A DNA stretch of 64,000 nucleotides from Streptomyces dangxiongensis (GCF_003675325.1 NZ_CP033073.1:6324001-6388000); one strand, 5' to 3'; shown: positions 45,557 to 55,556, counted from the stretch's first letter. Notes: a model not told the origin generated them from the sequence alone. Translations and numbers: made by a program.

Positions 45557-46477
45557 AGTGAGGTGGAGGGGCGGCAGGCATGCACCGCGTCGCTGGCGCA
45601 CCGGGTGCCGGACCTCGCCGCGCTGGAGCTGCTGCTCGCCGTGGCGCGGCTGGGCAGTCTGGGAGCGGCGGCGCGCGAGGTCGGCATCACCCAGCCCGCC
45701 GCCAGCAGCCGGATCCGCTCCATGGAACGGCAGCTCGGGGTGGCCCTGGTCGACCGCTCGCCGCGCGGCTCCCGGCTCACCGACGCGGGCGCCCTGGTGA
45801 CGGACTGGGCCCGCCGGGTGGTGGAGGCCGCGGCGGCCTTCGACGCGGGGGCGCAGGCGCTGCGGGACCGCCGGGACTCACGGCTCAGGGTCGCCGCGAG
45901 CATGACCATCGCCGAGTACCTGCTGCCCGGCTGGCTGCTCGCCCTGCACGCCCAGCGGCCCGACACGGCCGTCTCGCTCCTCGCCGGGAACTCGGCCAGG
46001 GTGGCGGAACTGCTGCTGGCCGGCGAGGCCGACCTCGGCTTCGTGGAGGGCCTGACGATGCCGGTGGGCCTGGACTCGGCGGTGATCGCCCACGACCGCC
46101 TGATCGTCGTCACCGCCCCCGGTCACCCGTGGGCCCGCCGCCGGCGCCCGCTGACCCCGGAGGAACTGGCCGCGACCCCGCTCATCCTCCGCGAGCGCGG
46201 CTCCGGCACCCGCCAGGTCCTGGACACCGCCCTCGGCGGGCTGGCCCGTCCGCTGATCGAACTGTCGTCGACCACGGCGGTGAAGGCGTCCGCGGTCAGC
46301 GGCGCGGGCCCCTCGGTCCTGAGTGAACTGGCGGTGGGGGAGGAGCTGGCGACACGACGACTGGTCGGCATCCCGGTCCAGGACATCTCCCTGCGCCGAG
46401 CCCTACGAGCGGTATGGCCCACAGGCCACCGCCCCACAGGCCCGGCCCGAGACCTCCTCACCCTGACAAACTCCTGA
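45554..46477 (+). CDS. LysR-family transcriptional regulator
   Basis: 307 residues. HTH at about 18-80 (LELLLAVARLGSLGAAAREVGITQPAASSRIRSMERQLGVALVDRSPRGSRLTDAG) and a substrate-binding domain (about 105-300). No clear ribosome site precedes the ATG, so a short or absent leader is possible. It is divergent from the TDT transporter, the usual arrangement for a LysR target. Confidence 0.93.
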   Translation: MSEVEGRQACTASLAHRVPDLAALELLLAVARLGSLGAAAREVGITQPAASSRIRSMERQLGVALVDRSPRGSRLTDAGALVTDWARRVVEAAAAFDAGAQALRDRRDSRLRVAASMTIAEYLLPGWLLALHAQRPDTAVSLLAGNSARVAELLLAGEADLGFVEGLTMPVGLDSAVIAHDRLIVVTAPGHPWARRRRPLTPEELAATPLILRERGSGTRQVLDTALGGLARPLIELSSTTAVKASAVSGAGPSVLSELAVGEELATRRLVGIPVQDISLRRALRAVWPTGHRPTGPARDLLTLTNS

Positions 46478-46493
46478 CCCCACTGAAGACGGA

Positions 46494-46590
46494 CGGCCCC
46501 GCAACCCCCCAAGGGGCGCGGGGAACTGCGCGACCAGCCACGAAGGCGCCGCACCCGCCCCCGAACCGTCCCCGCACCCGCCCCCGAACC
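46494..46590. repeat. convergent-gene intergenic repeat: GC hairpin plus 23-bp-period direct repeat
   Basis: CCCCGC (46497-46502) and GCGGGG (46518-46523) with inner CCCC/GGGG form a hairpin, followed by GAACTGCGCGACCAGCCACGA. I recall this string as a recurrent dispersed element of Streptomyces intergenic DNA. Two 19-bp direct repeats (46549-46567 and 46572-46590, rich in CCGAACC) follow. It lies between convergent genes and should terminate both. Confidence 0.6.
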
Positions 46591-46598
46591 ACCCCCGC

Positions 46599-47288
46599 TC
46601 ACGACGCCGCCCCCACCAACCCCCGCATCACCCGCAGATCCTCACCCATCTCCGGATGCCACTGCACCCCCAGCACCCAGCAGCCCCGCTCCGCCGGAAG
46701 CTCGACGGCCTCCACCGTCCCGTCCGCCGCGTAGGCCGACGGCACGAGCCCGGCCCCGAGCCGCTCCACCGCCTGATGGTGGTACGTCGGCACGGTCAGT
46801 TCCTCCGGGACGAGCCCGGCGTACAGCGTCCCCGGCACCGGCTTCACCGGATGGCCGCCGAACACGCCGACCCGTTCCACGTGTCCCTCCAGATGCTGCA
46901 CCAGCGTGCCGCCGAGGGCCACGTTCAGTAGCTGCATGCCCCGGCAGATGCCGAGCACCGGCACGCCCGCCGCCAGCGCCGCGTCGATCAGGGCCAGCTC
47001 CCAGGCGTCCCGCTCCGGCGCGGGCGGCCCCGTACGCGGCAAGCGCTCCGCGCCGTACCGCGCCGGGTCGACGTCCGGCCCGCCCGCGATCACCAGCCCG
47101 TCGAGCCGGGACACCGCGGCCCGCGCCCGCCCGGGTGTGTCGGGCGGCAGCAGCACCGCCAGCCCCCCGGCCCGCTGTACCAGCCTGGGATACGCGGCCG
47201 GCAGCAGCGCCGCCTCCAGCTCCCAGACGCCCCAGCGGGCCCCGGCCTCCAGGTACGTGCTCACACCGATCAGCGGTCGCACGGTCAT
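46599..47288 (-). CDS. class C26 gamma-glutamyl hydrolase (PuuD-like)
   Basis: 229 residues from ATG 47288 behind GGGGAGGG. It is a class-I glutamine-amidotransferase fold with nucleophile Cys in LGICRGMQLLN, and His-Glu in QWHPEMG. PuuD-type enzymes release the amine or acid from gamma-glutamyl intermediates. The neighbouring GlnA-like ligase and aldehyde dehydrogenase support a gamma-glutamyl-amine pathway. Two further in-frame ATGs (47321 and 47354), each with a copied ribosome site, lie upstream. Confidence 0.88.
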   Translation of the reverse strand: MTVRPLIGVSTYLEAGARWGVWELEAALLPAAYPRLVQRAGGLAVLLPPDTPGRARAAVSRLDGLVIAGGPDVDPARYGAERLPRTGPPAPERDAWELALIDAALAAGVPVLGICRGMQLLNVALGGTLVQHLEGHVERVGVFGGHPVKPVPGTLYAGLVPEELTVPTYHHQAVERLGAGLVPSAYAADGTVEAVELPAERGCWVLGVQWHPEMGEDLRVMRGLVGAAS

Positions 47289-47297
47289 GCCGCCCTC

Positions 47298-47354
47298 CCC
47301 ACCCTCCCGACGTACGGTCATGCGGCCCTTCCCACCCTCCCGACGTACGGTCAT
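47298..47354. repeat. duplicated start region of the C26 hydrolase gene
   Basis: A 24-bp unit (47298-47321) recurs exactly at 47331-47354, a 33-bp period. Each copy carries a GGGAGGG-type ribosome site and an in-frame ATG on the minus strand, so up to three starts serve one frame, giving repeats of MTVRREGG. Confidence 0.8.
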
Positions 47355-47427
47355 CCCCGTCGGAGGCCCAACCGCAGCCGACGGCCCACCCGTCAAAGGT
47401 CAGTCGCCGTACCATTGCAGACCGGGC

Positions 47428-48204
47428 TCACGCCAGGAACCCCCGCAGCAGCGCCGCCGTCCCCGCGCAGTGCTCCCGCGTCATCTCCCGCGCCCCGTCG
47501 GCGTCCCCGGCCAGCACCGCCTCCACCAGCGCCGTGTGCTGCCGCTGGGAGTGCTCCAGGTTGCGCACCAGCAGCGGGATGCAGTCCAGCAGGTCGTTCA
47601 CCGTGGCGCGGACCGCCGCGTACTGCGCCGTCAGGGAAGGTGAGCCGCACAGCTCGGCCAGCGTCAGGTGCAGCAGCGTGTCCGCCCGGCGGTAGTCCGC
47701 CAGCGGCGCGTCACGCGTGCGGTCCAGCGCCGTCCGCAGCCGGTCCGCCTGCTCGCCCGTCAGCCCGTGCGCCGCGCACAGCCCGGCCGCCCCCACCTCC
47801 AGCACCTCACGGAACCGCAGCACGTCCTCGATGTCGGTCCCGGCGACGCGCCGCCGCAGTTCGTCCTCGCCGCCCGCGTCCGTGCGCGCCAGCACGAACG
47901 TTCCGCCGTACCGCCCGCGTCGCGCCCGCACCAGTCCCTGGTCCTGGAGCACCTTCAGGACCTCGCGCAGCGTCACCCGGCTGATGCCCAGCCGCCCGGC
48001 CAGCTCCCGCTCGGCCGGCAGCCGCCCGCCGTCCGGCACCAGGCCGAGGCGGACGATCTGGAGGATCTGCTCCAGCGCCTCCTCGAAGCCGTTGCCCGCC
48101 CGCACCGGCCGCAGCACCGCGGCGAGCCGGTCGCCGGCGCCGGGCGCCCGCGCCTCCTGCCGTCCCGTCTCCCGCGACACCTGTCGTGCCCCCTTCCCAG
48201 GCAT
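47428..48204 (-). CDS. FadR/GntR-family transcriptional regulator
   Basis: 258 residues from ATG 48204 (GGGAA site). The GntR wHTH (about 40-105, LVPDGGRLPAERELAGRLGISRVTLREVLKVLQDQGLVRARRGRYGG) and an all-helical FCD ligand domain (about 125-250) are present. It is divergent from the glnA-like gene by 71 bp and is presumably the regulator of the gamma-glutamyl-amine genes on both sides. The effector is unknown. Confidence 0.92.
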   Translation of the reverse strand: MPGKGARQVSRETGRQEARAPGAGDRLAAVLRPVRAGNGFEEALEQILQIVRLGLVPDGGRLPAERELAGRLGISRVTLREVLKVLQDQGLVRARRGRYGGTFVLARTDAGGEDELRRRVAGTDIEDVLRFREVLEVGAAGLCAAHGLTGEQADRLRTALDRTRDAPLADYRRADTLLHLTLAELCGSPSLTAQYAAVRATVNDLLDCIPLLVRNLEHSQRQHTALVEAVLAGDADGAREMTREHCAGTAALLRGFLA

Positions 48205-48275
48205 TGGTTCCCAGCAATACCTTATGGTTCCCGGCCCGGCCGAAAAAGCGCGATGGCGCCGAAGGAGGCTCTCCC

Positions 48276-49635
48276 GTGGCAGACCGACACCCCCGCTCAG
48301 CGTCGAGGAACTGCACGCCCTCGTCGCGGGCGGTGAGATCGACACTGTCGTGCTGGCCTTCCCCGACATGCAAGGGCGCCTCCAGGGCAAGCGGTTCGCC
48401 GCCCGCTTCTTCCTCGACGAGGTCCTGCACCACGGCACCGAGGGCTGCAACTACCTGCTCGCCGTCGACACCGAGATGAACACCGTCGACGGCTACGCGA
48501 TGTCCTCCTGGGAGCGCGGTTACGGCGACTTCGCCCTGCGTCCCGACCCGGCCACCCTGCGCCGCATCCCCTGGCACCCCGGCACCGCCCTGCTCGTCGC
48601 CGATCTCGCCTGGGAGGACGGCTCCCCGGGGTCGGCGCCGCCCCGCGGCAGATCCTGCGCCGCCAGCGGGAGCGGCTCGCGGAACTCGGCTACACCGCCC
48701 AGGCAGGCACCGAGCTGGAGTTCCTCGTCTTCCGGGACAGCTACGAGCGGGCCTGGGACGCCGGTTACCGCGACCTGACCCCGGCCAACCAGTACAACAT
48801 CGACTACTCCATCCTCGGCACCGGCCGCATCGAACCCCTGCTGCGCCGCCTGCGCAACGACATGGCCGGCGCCGGCCTCACCGTCGAGTCCGCCAAGGGC
48901 GAGTGCAACCCCGGCCAGCACGAGATCGTCTTCCGCTACGACGAGGCCCTCGTCACCTGCGACCAGCACGCCCTGTACAAGACGGGCGCCAAGGAGATCG
49001 CCGCCCAGGAGGGTGTGTCGATCACCTTCATGGCCAAGTACAACGAGCGCGAGGGCAACTCCTGCCACATCCACCTCTCCCTCGCGGACGCCGAGGGGAA
49101 CAACGCCATGGCCGGGCCCGACGGGATGTCCGAGGTGATGCGGTACTTCCTCGCCGGGCAGCTCGCCGCCCTGCGCGACTTCTCGCTCCTCTACGCCCCC
49201 AACATCAACTCCTACAAGCGGTTCCAGCCGGGCTCCTTCGCCCCGACCGCCGTCGCCTGGGGGCACGACAACCGCACCTGCGCCCTGCGCGTGGTCGGCC
49301 ACGGCCGCTCCCTGCGCTTCGAGAACCGCCTGCCCGGCGGCGACGTCAACCCGCACCTGGCCGTCGCCGGGCTGGTCGCGGCCGGCCTGTACGGCATCGA
49401 GCGGAAGCTGGAACTCCCCGAGCCCTGCGCCGGCAACGCCTACACCGCCGGTTTCGCGCACGTGCCCACCACCCTGCGCGAGGCCGCCGAACTCTGGGAG
49501 AACAGCCCGATCGCCCGGGCCGCCTTCGGTGACGAGGTCGTCGACCACTACCGCAACATGGCGCGCGTGGAGCTGGCGGCCTTCGACGCCGCGGTCACCG
49601 ACTGGGAGCTGCGCCGCTCCTTCGAGCGCCTGTGA
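48276..49635 (+). pseudogene. GlnA-like gamma-glutamyl-amine ligase (GlnA4 type), two frameshifts
   Basis: The reading starts at GTG 48276 (GAAGGAGG site) as VADRH, breaks in a C5 run (48290-48294), continues in the next frame from PPLSVEELHALV to WEDGSP, breaks again at a G4 run (48628-48631), and continues to 49635. Adding one base at each site gives 453 residues of uninterrupted glutamine-synthetase fold, with the catalytic ESAKGECNPGQHE and NSCHIHLSL motifs. Relatives in S. coelicolor glutamylate ethanolamine or polyamines instead of ammonia. The longest intact piece is 48862-49635. Sequencing indels are the likely cause. Confidence 0.85.
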
Positions 49636-49681
49636 ACCGCCCCCGAACGCCAGTCACGCTCCGCCGGTGAAAGGTCCTCAC

Positions 49682-51082
49682 GTGTCCGAGCCGCACGAGT
49701 CGTCCGGCCCGCACGACCCGCACGAGCTGGTGATCGTCAACCCCGCCACCGAGGAGGTCGTCGCCACCGTCCCCGCCGCCACCGCCGAGGACGTGGACGC
49801 CGCCGTCGTACGCGCCGCCCGCGCCCAGGCCGGGTGGGCCGCCCTCGCCCCTGCCGACCGGGCCCACCTGCTCCGCCGTTTCGCCGACGTCGTCGACTCC
49901 CACACCGAGGAACTCGCCGAGCTGGAGGTCCGGGAGGCCGGCCACACCATCGGCAACGCCCGCTGGGAGGCCGGCAACGCCCGCGACCTGCTCCTCTACG
50001 CGGCCGGTGGCGCCGAACGCCTGCTCGGCCGGCAGATCCCGGTACCCGGCGGCTGGAACGTCACCTTCCAGGAACCCCTGGGCGTGATCGGCGTGATCGC
50101 CCCCTGGAACTTCCCCATGCCGATCGCCGCCTGGGGTTCCTTCCCCGCCCTGGCCGCCGGCAACGCGGTCGTCCTCAAGCCCGCCGAGACCACCCCCCTC
50201 ACCGCGCTCCGGCTCGCCGCGCTCGCCCTGGAGGCGGGCCTGCCCGAGCACGTCCTCCAGGTGCTGCCCGGCCACGGCCACACCGCCGGCCGCGCCCTGG
50301 TGGACCACCCGGACGTCGCCAAGATCGTGTTCACCGGCTCCACCCGCACCGGCCGCGAGATCATGCAGTGCTGCGCCCGCCTGGTCAAACCGGTCACCCT
50401 GGAACTCGGCGGCAAGAGCCCGAACATCGTCTTCGCCGACGCCGACCTCGAAGCCGCCCTCGACCCGTTCTCCTTCCTGGACAACTCCGGCCAGGACTGC
50501 TGCGCCCGCACCCGCATCCTCGTCCAGGAGACGGTGTACGAGGAGGCCCGTGACCTGCTCGCCGGTGCGCTGGCCGCCGTCGTCGTGGGCGACCCCGCCG
50601 ACGAGAGGACCGGGATGGGCCCGCTGATCTCCCGGCTGCAGCTCGACCGCGTACGCTCCTACGTCCCCGAGGACGCCCCCGCCCTGCGCGGCAGTGCCCC
50701 CGACGGCCCCGGTTTCTGGTTCCCGCCGACCGTCCTCACCGGCGAGCGGCCGGGTGGCCGGGCCGCCCGCGAGGAGATCTTCGGCCCCGTCGCCGTACTG
50801 CTGCCCTTCACCGACGAGGAGGACGCCGTCCGCCTCGCCAACGACACCCCCTACGGCCTCTCCGGGTCCTTGTGGACCCGGGACCTCGGCCGCGCCCTGC
50901 GCCTGTCCCGGGCCGTCCGCGCGGGCAACCTGTCCGTCAACTCCCACTCCAGCGTCCGCTACTGGACCCCGTTCGGCGGCTTCAAGCAGTCCGGGCTCGG
51001 CCGCGAACTCGGCCCCGACGCCCTGACCGCCTTAACCGAGACCAAGAACGTCTTCCTCAGCACGGAGGGCCCCGCACAGTGA
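49682..51082 (+). CDS. NAD(P)-dependent aldehyde dehydrogenase
   Basis: 466 residues from GTG 49682 (AAAGG site). The ALDH fold has GVIGVIAPWNFP, cofactor-binding FTGSTRTGREI, general-base Glu in LELGGKSPN and catalytic Cys in NSGQDCCARTR. In the gene context it would oxidise gamma-glutamyl-aminoaldehyde or a related aldehyde from amine breakdown. Its last bases overlap the SDR start (GTGA), so the two are translationally coupled. Confidence 0.93.
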   Translation: MSEPHESSGPHDPHELVIVNPATEEVVATVPAATAEDVDAAVVRAARAQAGWAALAPADRAHLLRRFADVVDSHTEELAELEVREAGHTIGNARWEAGNARDLLLYAAGGAERLLGRQIPVPGGWNVTFQEPLGVIGVIAPWNFPMPIAAWGSFPALAAGNAVVLKPAETTPLTALRLAALALEAGLPEHVLQVLPGHGHTAGRALVDHPDVAKIVFTGSTRTGREIMQCCARLVKPVTLELGGKSPNIVFADADLEAALDPFSFLDNSGQDCCARTRILVQETVYEEARDLLAGALAAVVVGDPADERTGMGPLISRLQLDRVRSYVPEDAPALRGSAPDGPGFWFPPTVLTGERPGGRAAREEIFGPVAVLLPFTDEEDAVRLANDTPYGLSGSLWTRDLGRALRLSRAVRAGNLSVNSHSSVRYWTPFGGFKQSGLGRELGPDALTALTETKNVFLSTEGPAQ

Positions 51083-51870
51083 CCACTCAGCGCACCGACA
51101 CCGTCTGCCGCCGCCTGGCCGGCCGTACCGCCGTCGTCACCGGAGCCGGCAGCGGCATCGGACTCGCCGCCGCCCGCCGGCTCGCCTCCGAGGGCGCCCA
51201 CGTCGTCTGCGCCGACGTGGACGAGCCCCGGGGCAGGGCCGCCGCCGACGAGACCGGCGGGCTCTTCGTGAAGACCGACGTCACCGATCCCGAGCAGGTC
51301 GAGACCCTGTTCCGGACGGCGTACGACACGTACGGCGGCGTCGACATCGCCTTCAACAACGCCGGCATCTCCCCGCCCGACGACGACTCCATCCTGGAGA
51401 CCGGACTGGAGGCCTGGAAACGCGTCCAGGAGGTCAACCTCACCTCCGTCTACCTGTGCTGCAAGGCCGCCCTGCCCTACATGCGCCGCCAGGGCAGGGG
51501 CTCCATCATCAACACGGCGTCCTTCGTGGCGCGGATGGGCGCGGCCACCTCGCAGATCTCCTACACGGCCTCCAAGGGCGGCGTCCTCGCCATGTCCCGC
51601 GAGCTGGGCGTGCAGTTCGCCCGCGAGGGGATCCGGGTCAACGCCCTGTGCCCGGGCCCGGTGAACACCCCGTTGCTCCAGGAGCTGTTCGCCAAGGACC
51701 CCGAGCGGGCCGCGCGCCGCCTGGTGCACATCCCGGTCGGCCGGTTCGCCGAGGCCGAGGAGATCGCCGCCGCCGTCGCCTTCTTGGCCAGCGACGACTC
51801 CTCCTTCGTCAACGCCACCGACTTCCTGGTGGACGGCGGCATCTCGGGCGCGTACGTCACCCCCCTGTAG
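51079..51870 (+). CDS. SDR-family oxidoreductase
   Basis: 263 residues from GTG 51079, overlapping the previous stop by 4 bp. Classical SDR: cofactor motif TGAGSGIG, NNAG, catalytic Ser in NTASFVARMG and Tyr-x3-Lys (YTASK). It should reduce or oxidise an alcohol/carbonyl in the gamma-glutamyl-amine pathway or handle its aldehyde. The substrate is not predictable. Confidence 0.93.
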   Translation: MTTQRTDTVCRRLAGRTAVVTGAGSGIGLAAARRLASEGAHVVCADVDEPRGRAAADETGGLFVKTDVTDPEQVETLFRTAYDTYGGVDIAFNNAGISPPDDDSILETGLEAWKRVQEVNLTSVYLCCKAALPYMRRQGRGSIINTASFVARMGAATSQISYTASKGGVLAMSRELGVQFAREGIRVNALCPGPVNTPLLQELFAKDPERAARRLVHIPVGRFAEAEEIAAAVAFLASDDSSFVNATDFLVDGGISGAYVTPL

Positions 51871-51895
51871 GGACGAAGGTGTACGGTCCGCGCAT

Positions 51896-53128
51896 ATGCG
51901 ACAGCATCTCGCGTGGCTCCTGGCAGCGGCCGCCGCCCTGGCGGCCGCGCCCACCGCACCGACGACCCGCCCCACCGACTGCCCGCGGCTGCACGGCAGT
52001 TGGTACGGCGACAACCGCGCCCGCCTGCAACAGGTCATCGACGCCCGCGGCACCTGCTCGGGACACACCCAAGCGGTCGCCGCCTTCGACTGGGACAACA
52101 CGGTCACCAGGAACGACGTCACCGACGCCACCCTCTCCTGGGCCCTGCGCCACGACCGCCTGCCGCGCCCGGCCCGCTGGAAGGACACCAGCGCCTGGCT
52201 GACGGACGCCGCCGACCGCGCCCTCACATCCGCCTGCGGCACCGGCGCCGGCACGTCCCTGCCGACCTCGGCCCGGCCCCGCTGCACGGACGAGATCGTG
52301 GAGATCCGCGAGAACGGCACCACCATGAGCGGCGCCCCCGCCTTCGCCGGCCGCTGGAACCACCGCCGTACGGTCCCGCAGTACGCCTGGGTCTCCCCGC
52401 TCTTCGCCGGCCGCACCCCCGCCGACCTCGCCTCCTACGCCCGCGCCGCCCGCCGCGAGGCCCTGGCCGCCCCCGTCGGCGCGACCCGCGCCCTCGGCAC
52501 CCACACGGTCCCCGCCTACGTCCGCTACTACGACCAGCAGCGCGCCCTGATCGACACCCTGCGCCGCGCCGGATTCCGGGTGTACGTCGTCTCGGCCGGC
52601 GTCGAGCCCGTCACCGAGGTCTGGTCCCGCGCGGTCGGCGTCGACGCCGCGCACACCCTCGCCATCCGCCCGGTCCTCGACCGCCGGGGCCGCATCACCG
52701 CACGCACCGAGGGCTGCGGCGGCGTCCCGGGCGGCCGGGGCGCGGTCATCCCGTACATCGACGGCAAGCGCTGCTGGATCGACGAGCAGGTGTACGGCGT
52801 CCGGGGCGCGCGCGCCTGGCGGCGCCAGCCCCGCGAGCGGCGGCCCGCTCTCGCCGCCGGGGACGCCGACACCGACGTCACCTTCGTCGGGGACGCCACC
52901 GGTGCCCACCTCGTGATCAACCGCAACAAGCCCGAGCTGATGTGCCGGGCGTACGACGACGCGGACGGCCGCTGGCTGGTCAACCCGATGTTCCTCGCCC
53001 CGCTGCCGCGCCGGCCCGCCCCCTACCCGTGCTCGACCACGGCGTACACCGCGCCCGACGGCACGCGCGGACCGCTGCGCCGCGCGGACGGCTCGGTGCT
53101 GCCGGACCGGCCGGACACGGTCTACTGA
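51896..53128 (+). CDS. secreted HAD-superfamily phosphatase-like protein
   Basis: 410 residues. Signal peptide (MRQHLAWLLAAAAALAAAPTA), then HAD motif I FDWDNTVTRND (about 64-74), motif II VYVVSAG and motif IV FVGDATGAHL with a conserved DA pair. The long helical cap and several cysteines suit an exported phosphoserine-phosphatase-like enzyme; the substrate is unknown. TACGGT ends about 10 bp before the ATG and there is no clear ribosome site, so the mRNA may be leaderless. Confidence 0.85.
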   Translation: MRQHLAWLLAAAAALAAAPTAPTTRPTDCPRLHGSWYGDNRARLQQVIDARGTCSGHTQAVAAFDWDNTVTRNDVTDATLSWALRHDRLPRPARWKDTSAWLTDAADRALTSACGTGAGTSLPTSARPRCTDEIVEIRENGTTMSGAPAFAGRWNHRRTVPQYAWVSPLFAGRTPADLASYARAARREALAAPVGATRALGTHTVPAYVRYYDQQRALIDTLRRAGFRVYVVSAGVEPVTEVWSRAVGVDAAHTLAIRPVLDRRGRITARTEGCGGVPGGRGAVIPYIDGKRCWIDEQVYGVRGARAWRRQPRERRPALAAGDADTDVTFVGDATGAHLVINRNKPELMCRAYDDADGRWLVNPMFLAPLPRRPAPYPCSTTAYTAPDGTRGPLRRADGSVLPDRPDTVY

Positions 53129-53135
53129 CCGGCCC

Positions 53136-54338
53136 TCACAGGAACGTTTGCCCCTCGCCCCGGTAGGTCGGCACGGTCGCCGTCACCGCGTCCCCCTCGA
53201 TCAGGTGCAGCGCGTCGAACCGCTCGCACAGCTCACCCGCCTTGGCGTGCCGGAACCACACCTTGTCGCCGACGAGCAGGTCGTCGGCGGGGGAGCCGAG
53301 CAGCGGGGTCTGCACCTCGCCGGGACCCTCCTGCGGGTCGTACGCCAGCCCCTCCGGCAGATACGGCACCGGCAGCCGGTCACGGCCGGCGGCACCGGAG
53401 GCCGGATAGCCGCCGCCCAGCACGGTGACGACACCCACACCGGGCCGCCGTACGACCGGCTGGGCGAAGAGAGCGGCCGGACGGCCCCTGAACGAGGTGT
53501 AGTTGTCGAACAGGCGCGGTACGTACAGCCCCGAGCCGGCCGCTATCTCCGTCACCGCGTCCTCGGCGGCGGTGTGCTGCACACTGCCGGTGCCGCCGCC
53601 GTTGACGAACTCCAGGTCGGGGACGACGGCCCGCACCGCCCGCACGACCGCGGCCCGCCGCTCGGCCAGCTCCCGCCGGGCAGCGGCCTGCATCAGCCGG
53701 ATCGCCCGCGAGCGCAGCGGCCGTCCGGCCACCGCGTCCCCGACCCCGGCGACATGCCCCTCGTACGCCATGATCCCCACCAGCCGGAACCCCGGTCGCC
53801 GGGCCACCGAGCGTGCCAGCTCGGCGAGTTGGGCGGGGGAGCGCAGCGGCGAGCGGCGGGCGCCCACCCGTACCCGGCCGCCGAGCAACATCAGCGAGGT
53901 GTCCAACTCCAGACACACGCGCACCACTTCACGCCCGCCGTCGCGGGCGGCGTCGATGAGGTCGAGCTGCGCCGGGTCGTCGACCATCACCGTGACGGCA
54001 GCGGCGGGCTTGGGATCGGCGGCCAGCTCCGCGAACCCGGCCCGGTCGGCCGACGGATAGGCCAGCAGGACGTCCTCGAACCCCGACCGCGCCAGCCACA
54101 GCGACTCCGCCAGGGTGAACGACATGATGCCCCCGAACCCGTCCCGGGCCAGGACCCGTTCCAGCAGGGCCCGGCAGCGGACCGACTTGCTGGCGACCCG
54201 GACGGGCTTGCCTCCCGCACGGCGGACCAGGTCGGCGGCGTTGGCGTCGAACGCGTCGAGGTCCACGATCGCGAGGGGGGCGTCGAGATGGGCGGTGGCC
54301 CGGTCGTAACGGGCCCGGTCAGCGGCGCGCGCAGTCAT
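53136..54338 (-). CDS. PLP-dependent alanine-racemase-fold enzyme (amino acid aldolase/deaminase type)
   Basis: 400 residues. The N-terminal TIM barrel has LAIVDLDAFDANAADLV and the PLP lysine in RVASKSVRC. A C-terminal metal/beta domain has GDKVWFRHAKAGELCERFD, as in D-threonine aldolase or D-serine dehydratase relatives. It probably acts on a D-amino acid or hydroxy-amino acid. ATG 54338 begins the conserved part; upstream in-frame sequence to 54593 is not family-like. No clear ribosome site is present. Confidence 0.86.
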   Translation of the reverse strand: MTARAADRARYDRATAHLDAPLAIVDLDAFDANAADLVRRAGGKPVRVASKSVRCRALLERVLARDGFGGIMSFTLAESLWLARSGFEDVLLAYPSADRAGFAELAADPKPAAAVTVMVDDPAQLDLIDAARDGGREVVRVCLELDTSLMLLGGRVRVGARRSPLRSPAQLAELARSVARRPGFRLVGIMAYEGHVAGVGDAVAGRPLRSRAIRLMQAAARRELAERRAAVVRAVRAVVPDLEFVNGGGTGSVQHTAAEDAVTEIAAGSGLYVPRLFDNYTSFRGRPAALFAQPVVRRPGVGVVTVLGGGYPASGAAGRDRLPVPYLPEGLAYDPQEGPGEVQTPLLGSPADDLLVGDKVWFRHAKAGELCERFDALHLIEGDAVTATVPTYRGEGQTFL

Positions 54339-55556
54339 GGCCGAAGCCTGCCAGACAGGATTACCGCAGGGTAGGGGGACGTTCCGGGCAGATGCCGCGG
54401 GCCCGCGCACCGGTTCCGTCCCGGCTCCCGGCAACCCGTAGAGTGACGCGCACGTACGGCGCGACGCGCCCGGCACACCGATCTGAACCGGGATGCCGGT
54501 CCGGCCGTACGGGTATGCGTGCCCGGCAGGAGCTTCCGTACCGGGCGCGGCCGAGCAGCACGACGGCCCGCGTACGAGAAACGGCCCGGGCACGAGGAAA
54601 CGGGGAGTGCATGAGCACGGAAGCGCGGCACGCTCCCGTCCCGCGACGTCCGTCGACCCCGCCCGGACAGCCCGCCGGCACCGGGCCGCGCCCGCCGGGT
54701 ACGCCCCCGGGCCTCCCGCCCCAGCACCCGCCGGCCCGCCCCGCCCCCACCCGCCCGACCGCCGCTCCGCGCGCCGGCGACGCCTACGACCCCGACGACG
54801 AACCCTCGGTCTTCACCCCCCGGCCACGGGCCGGCCGGGCCGTACCCGAGGTCCCCGACCCCGTGAGCCCGCCACCGCCCCCCGCCTCGGCCCGCTTCCC
54901 CGACATCTCGCCGAACACCGGACACGACCCCCACCGCGGCAGCCCCACCCCGCCCCGCCCGGCCGGGCGGCCCGGCCGACGGGCAGACGCGGCGAGCGTG
55001 GACCCGACGGCCCCGGTGAGCCGCTCCGGTTCCAGGACTTCGGCAGGCCAGGGGGGCCAGGGGGCTTCGGCGGGCCGGCCGACGTGGCCAGGCCCGGCGG
55101 CCCCGGTGGGCGAGGCCGCCTCGGCGGGTTCGGCTGCCCCGGAAGGTCCGGCGGCCTGGGCACGCCCTGCGGCCTCGGCGGTCCCGGCAGGTCCGGCAGC
55201 ATCGCCGGGCCCGACGACGCCGGGAGGCCCCGCGGTGGCGGGCAGGGAGCGCCCCGCGGCGCAGGCGGCTCCGGTTGCCGCGGGGGAGCCCCTGTCGGGG
55301 ACGGCCTCCGAGGCGACCGCCCGGCCGCGTCCCGGCAGGGAGTCCAGGCCGCGGGGCGGCGCCCCGGCGCAGACCCCGTCGGAAACTACGGCCCGGCTCC
55401 GCCCGATCCCTTCGGCGTCCTCGACGGCCTCGGCCTCGTCAGCGTCCTCGCCGTCGTCGCCTCCCTCCGCGCCCCCGCAGCCCCCGGCGCCCCGCCTCCA
55501 CACCTTCGGAACCCCGGCGCCCCGCCTCCGCACCCCCCGTACCGTCGGCGCCCCCC

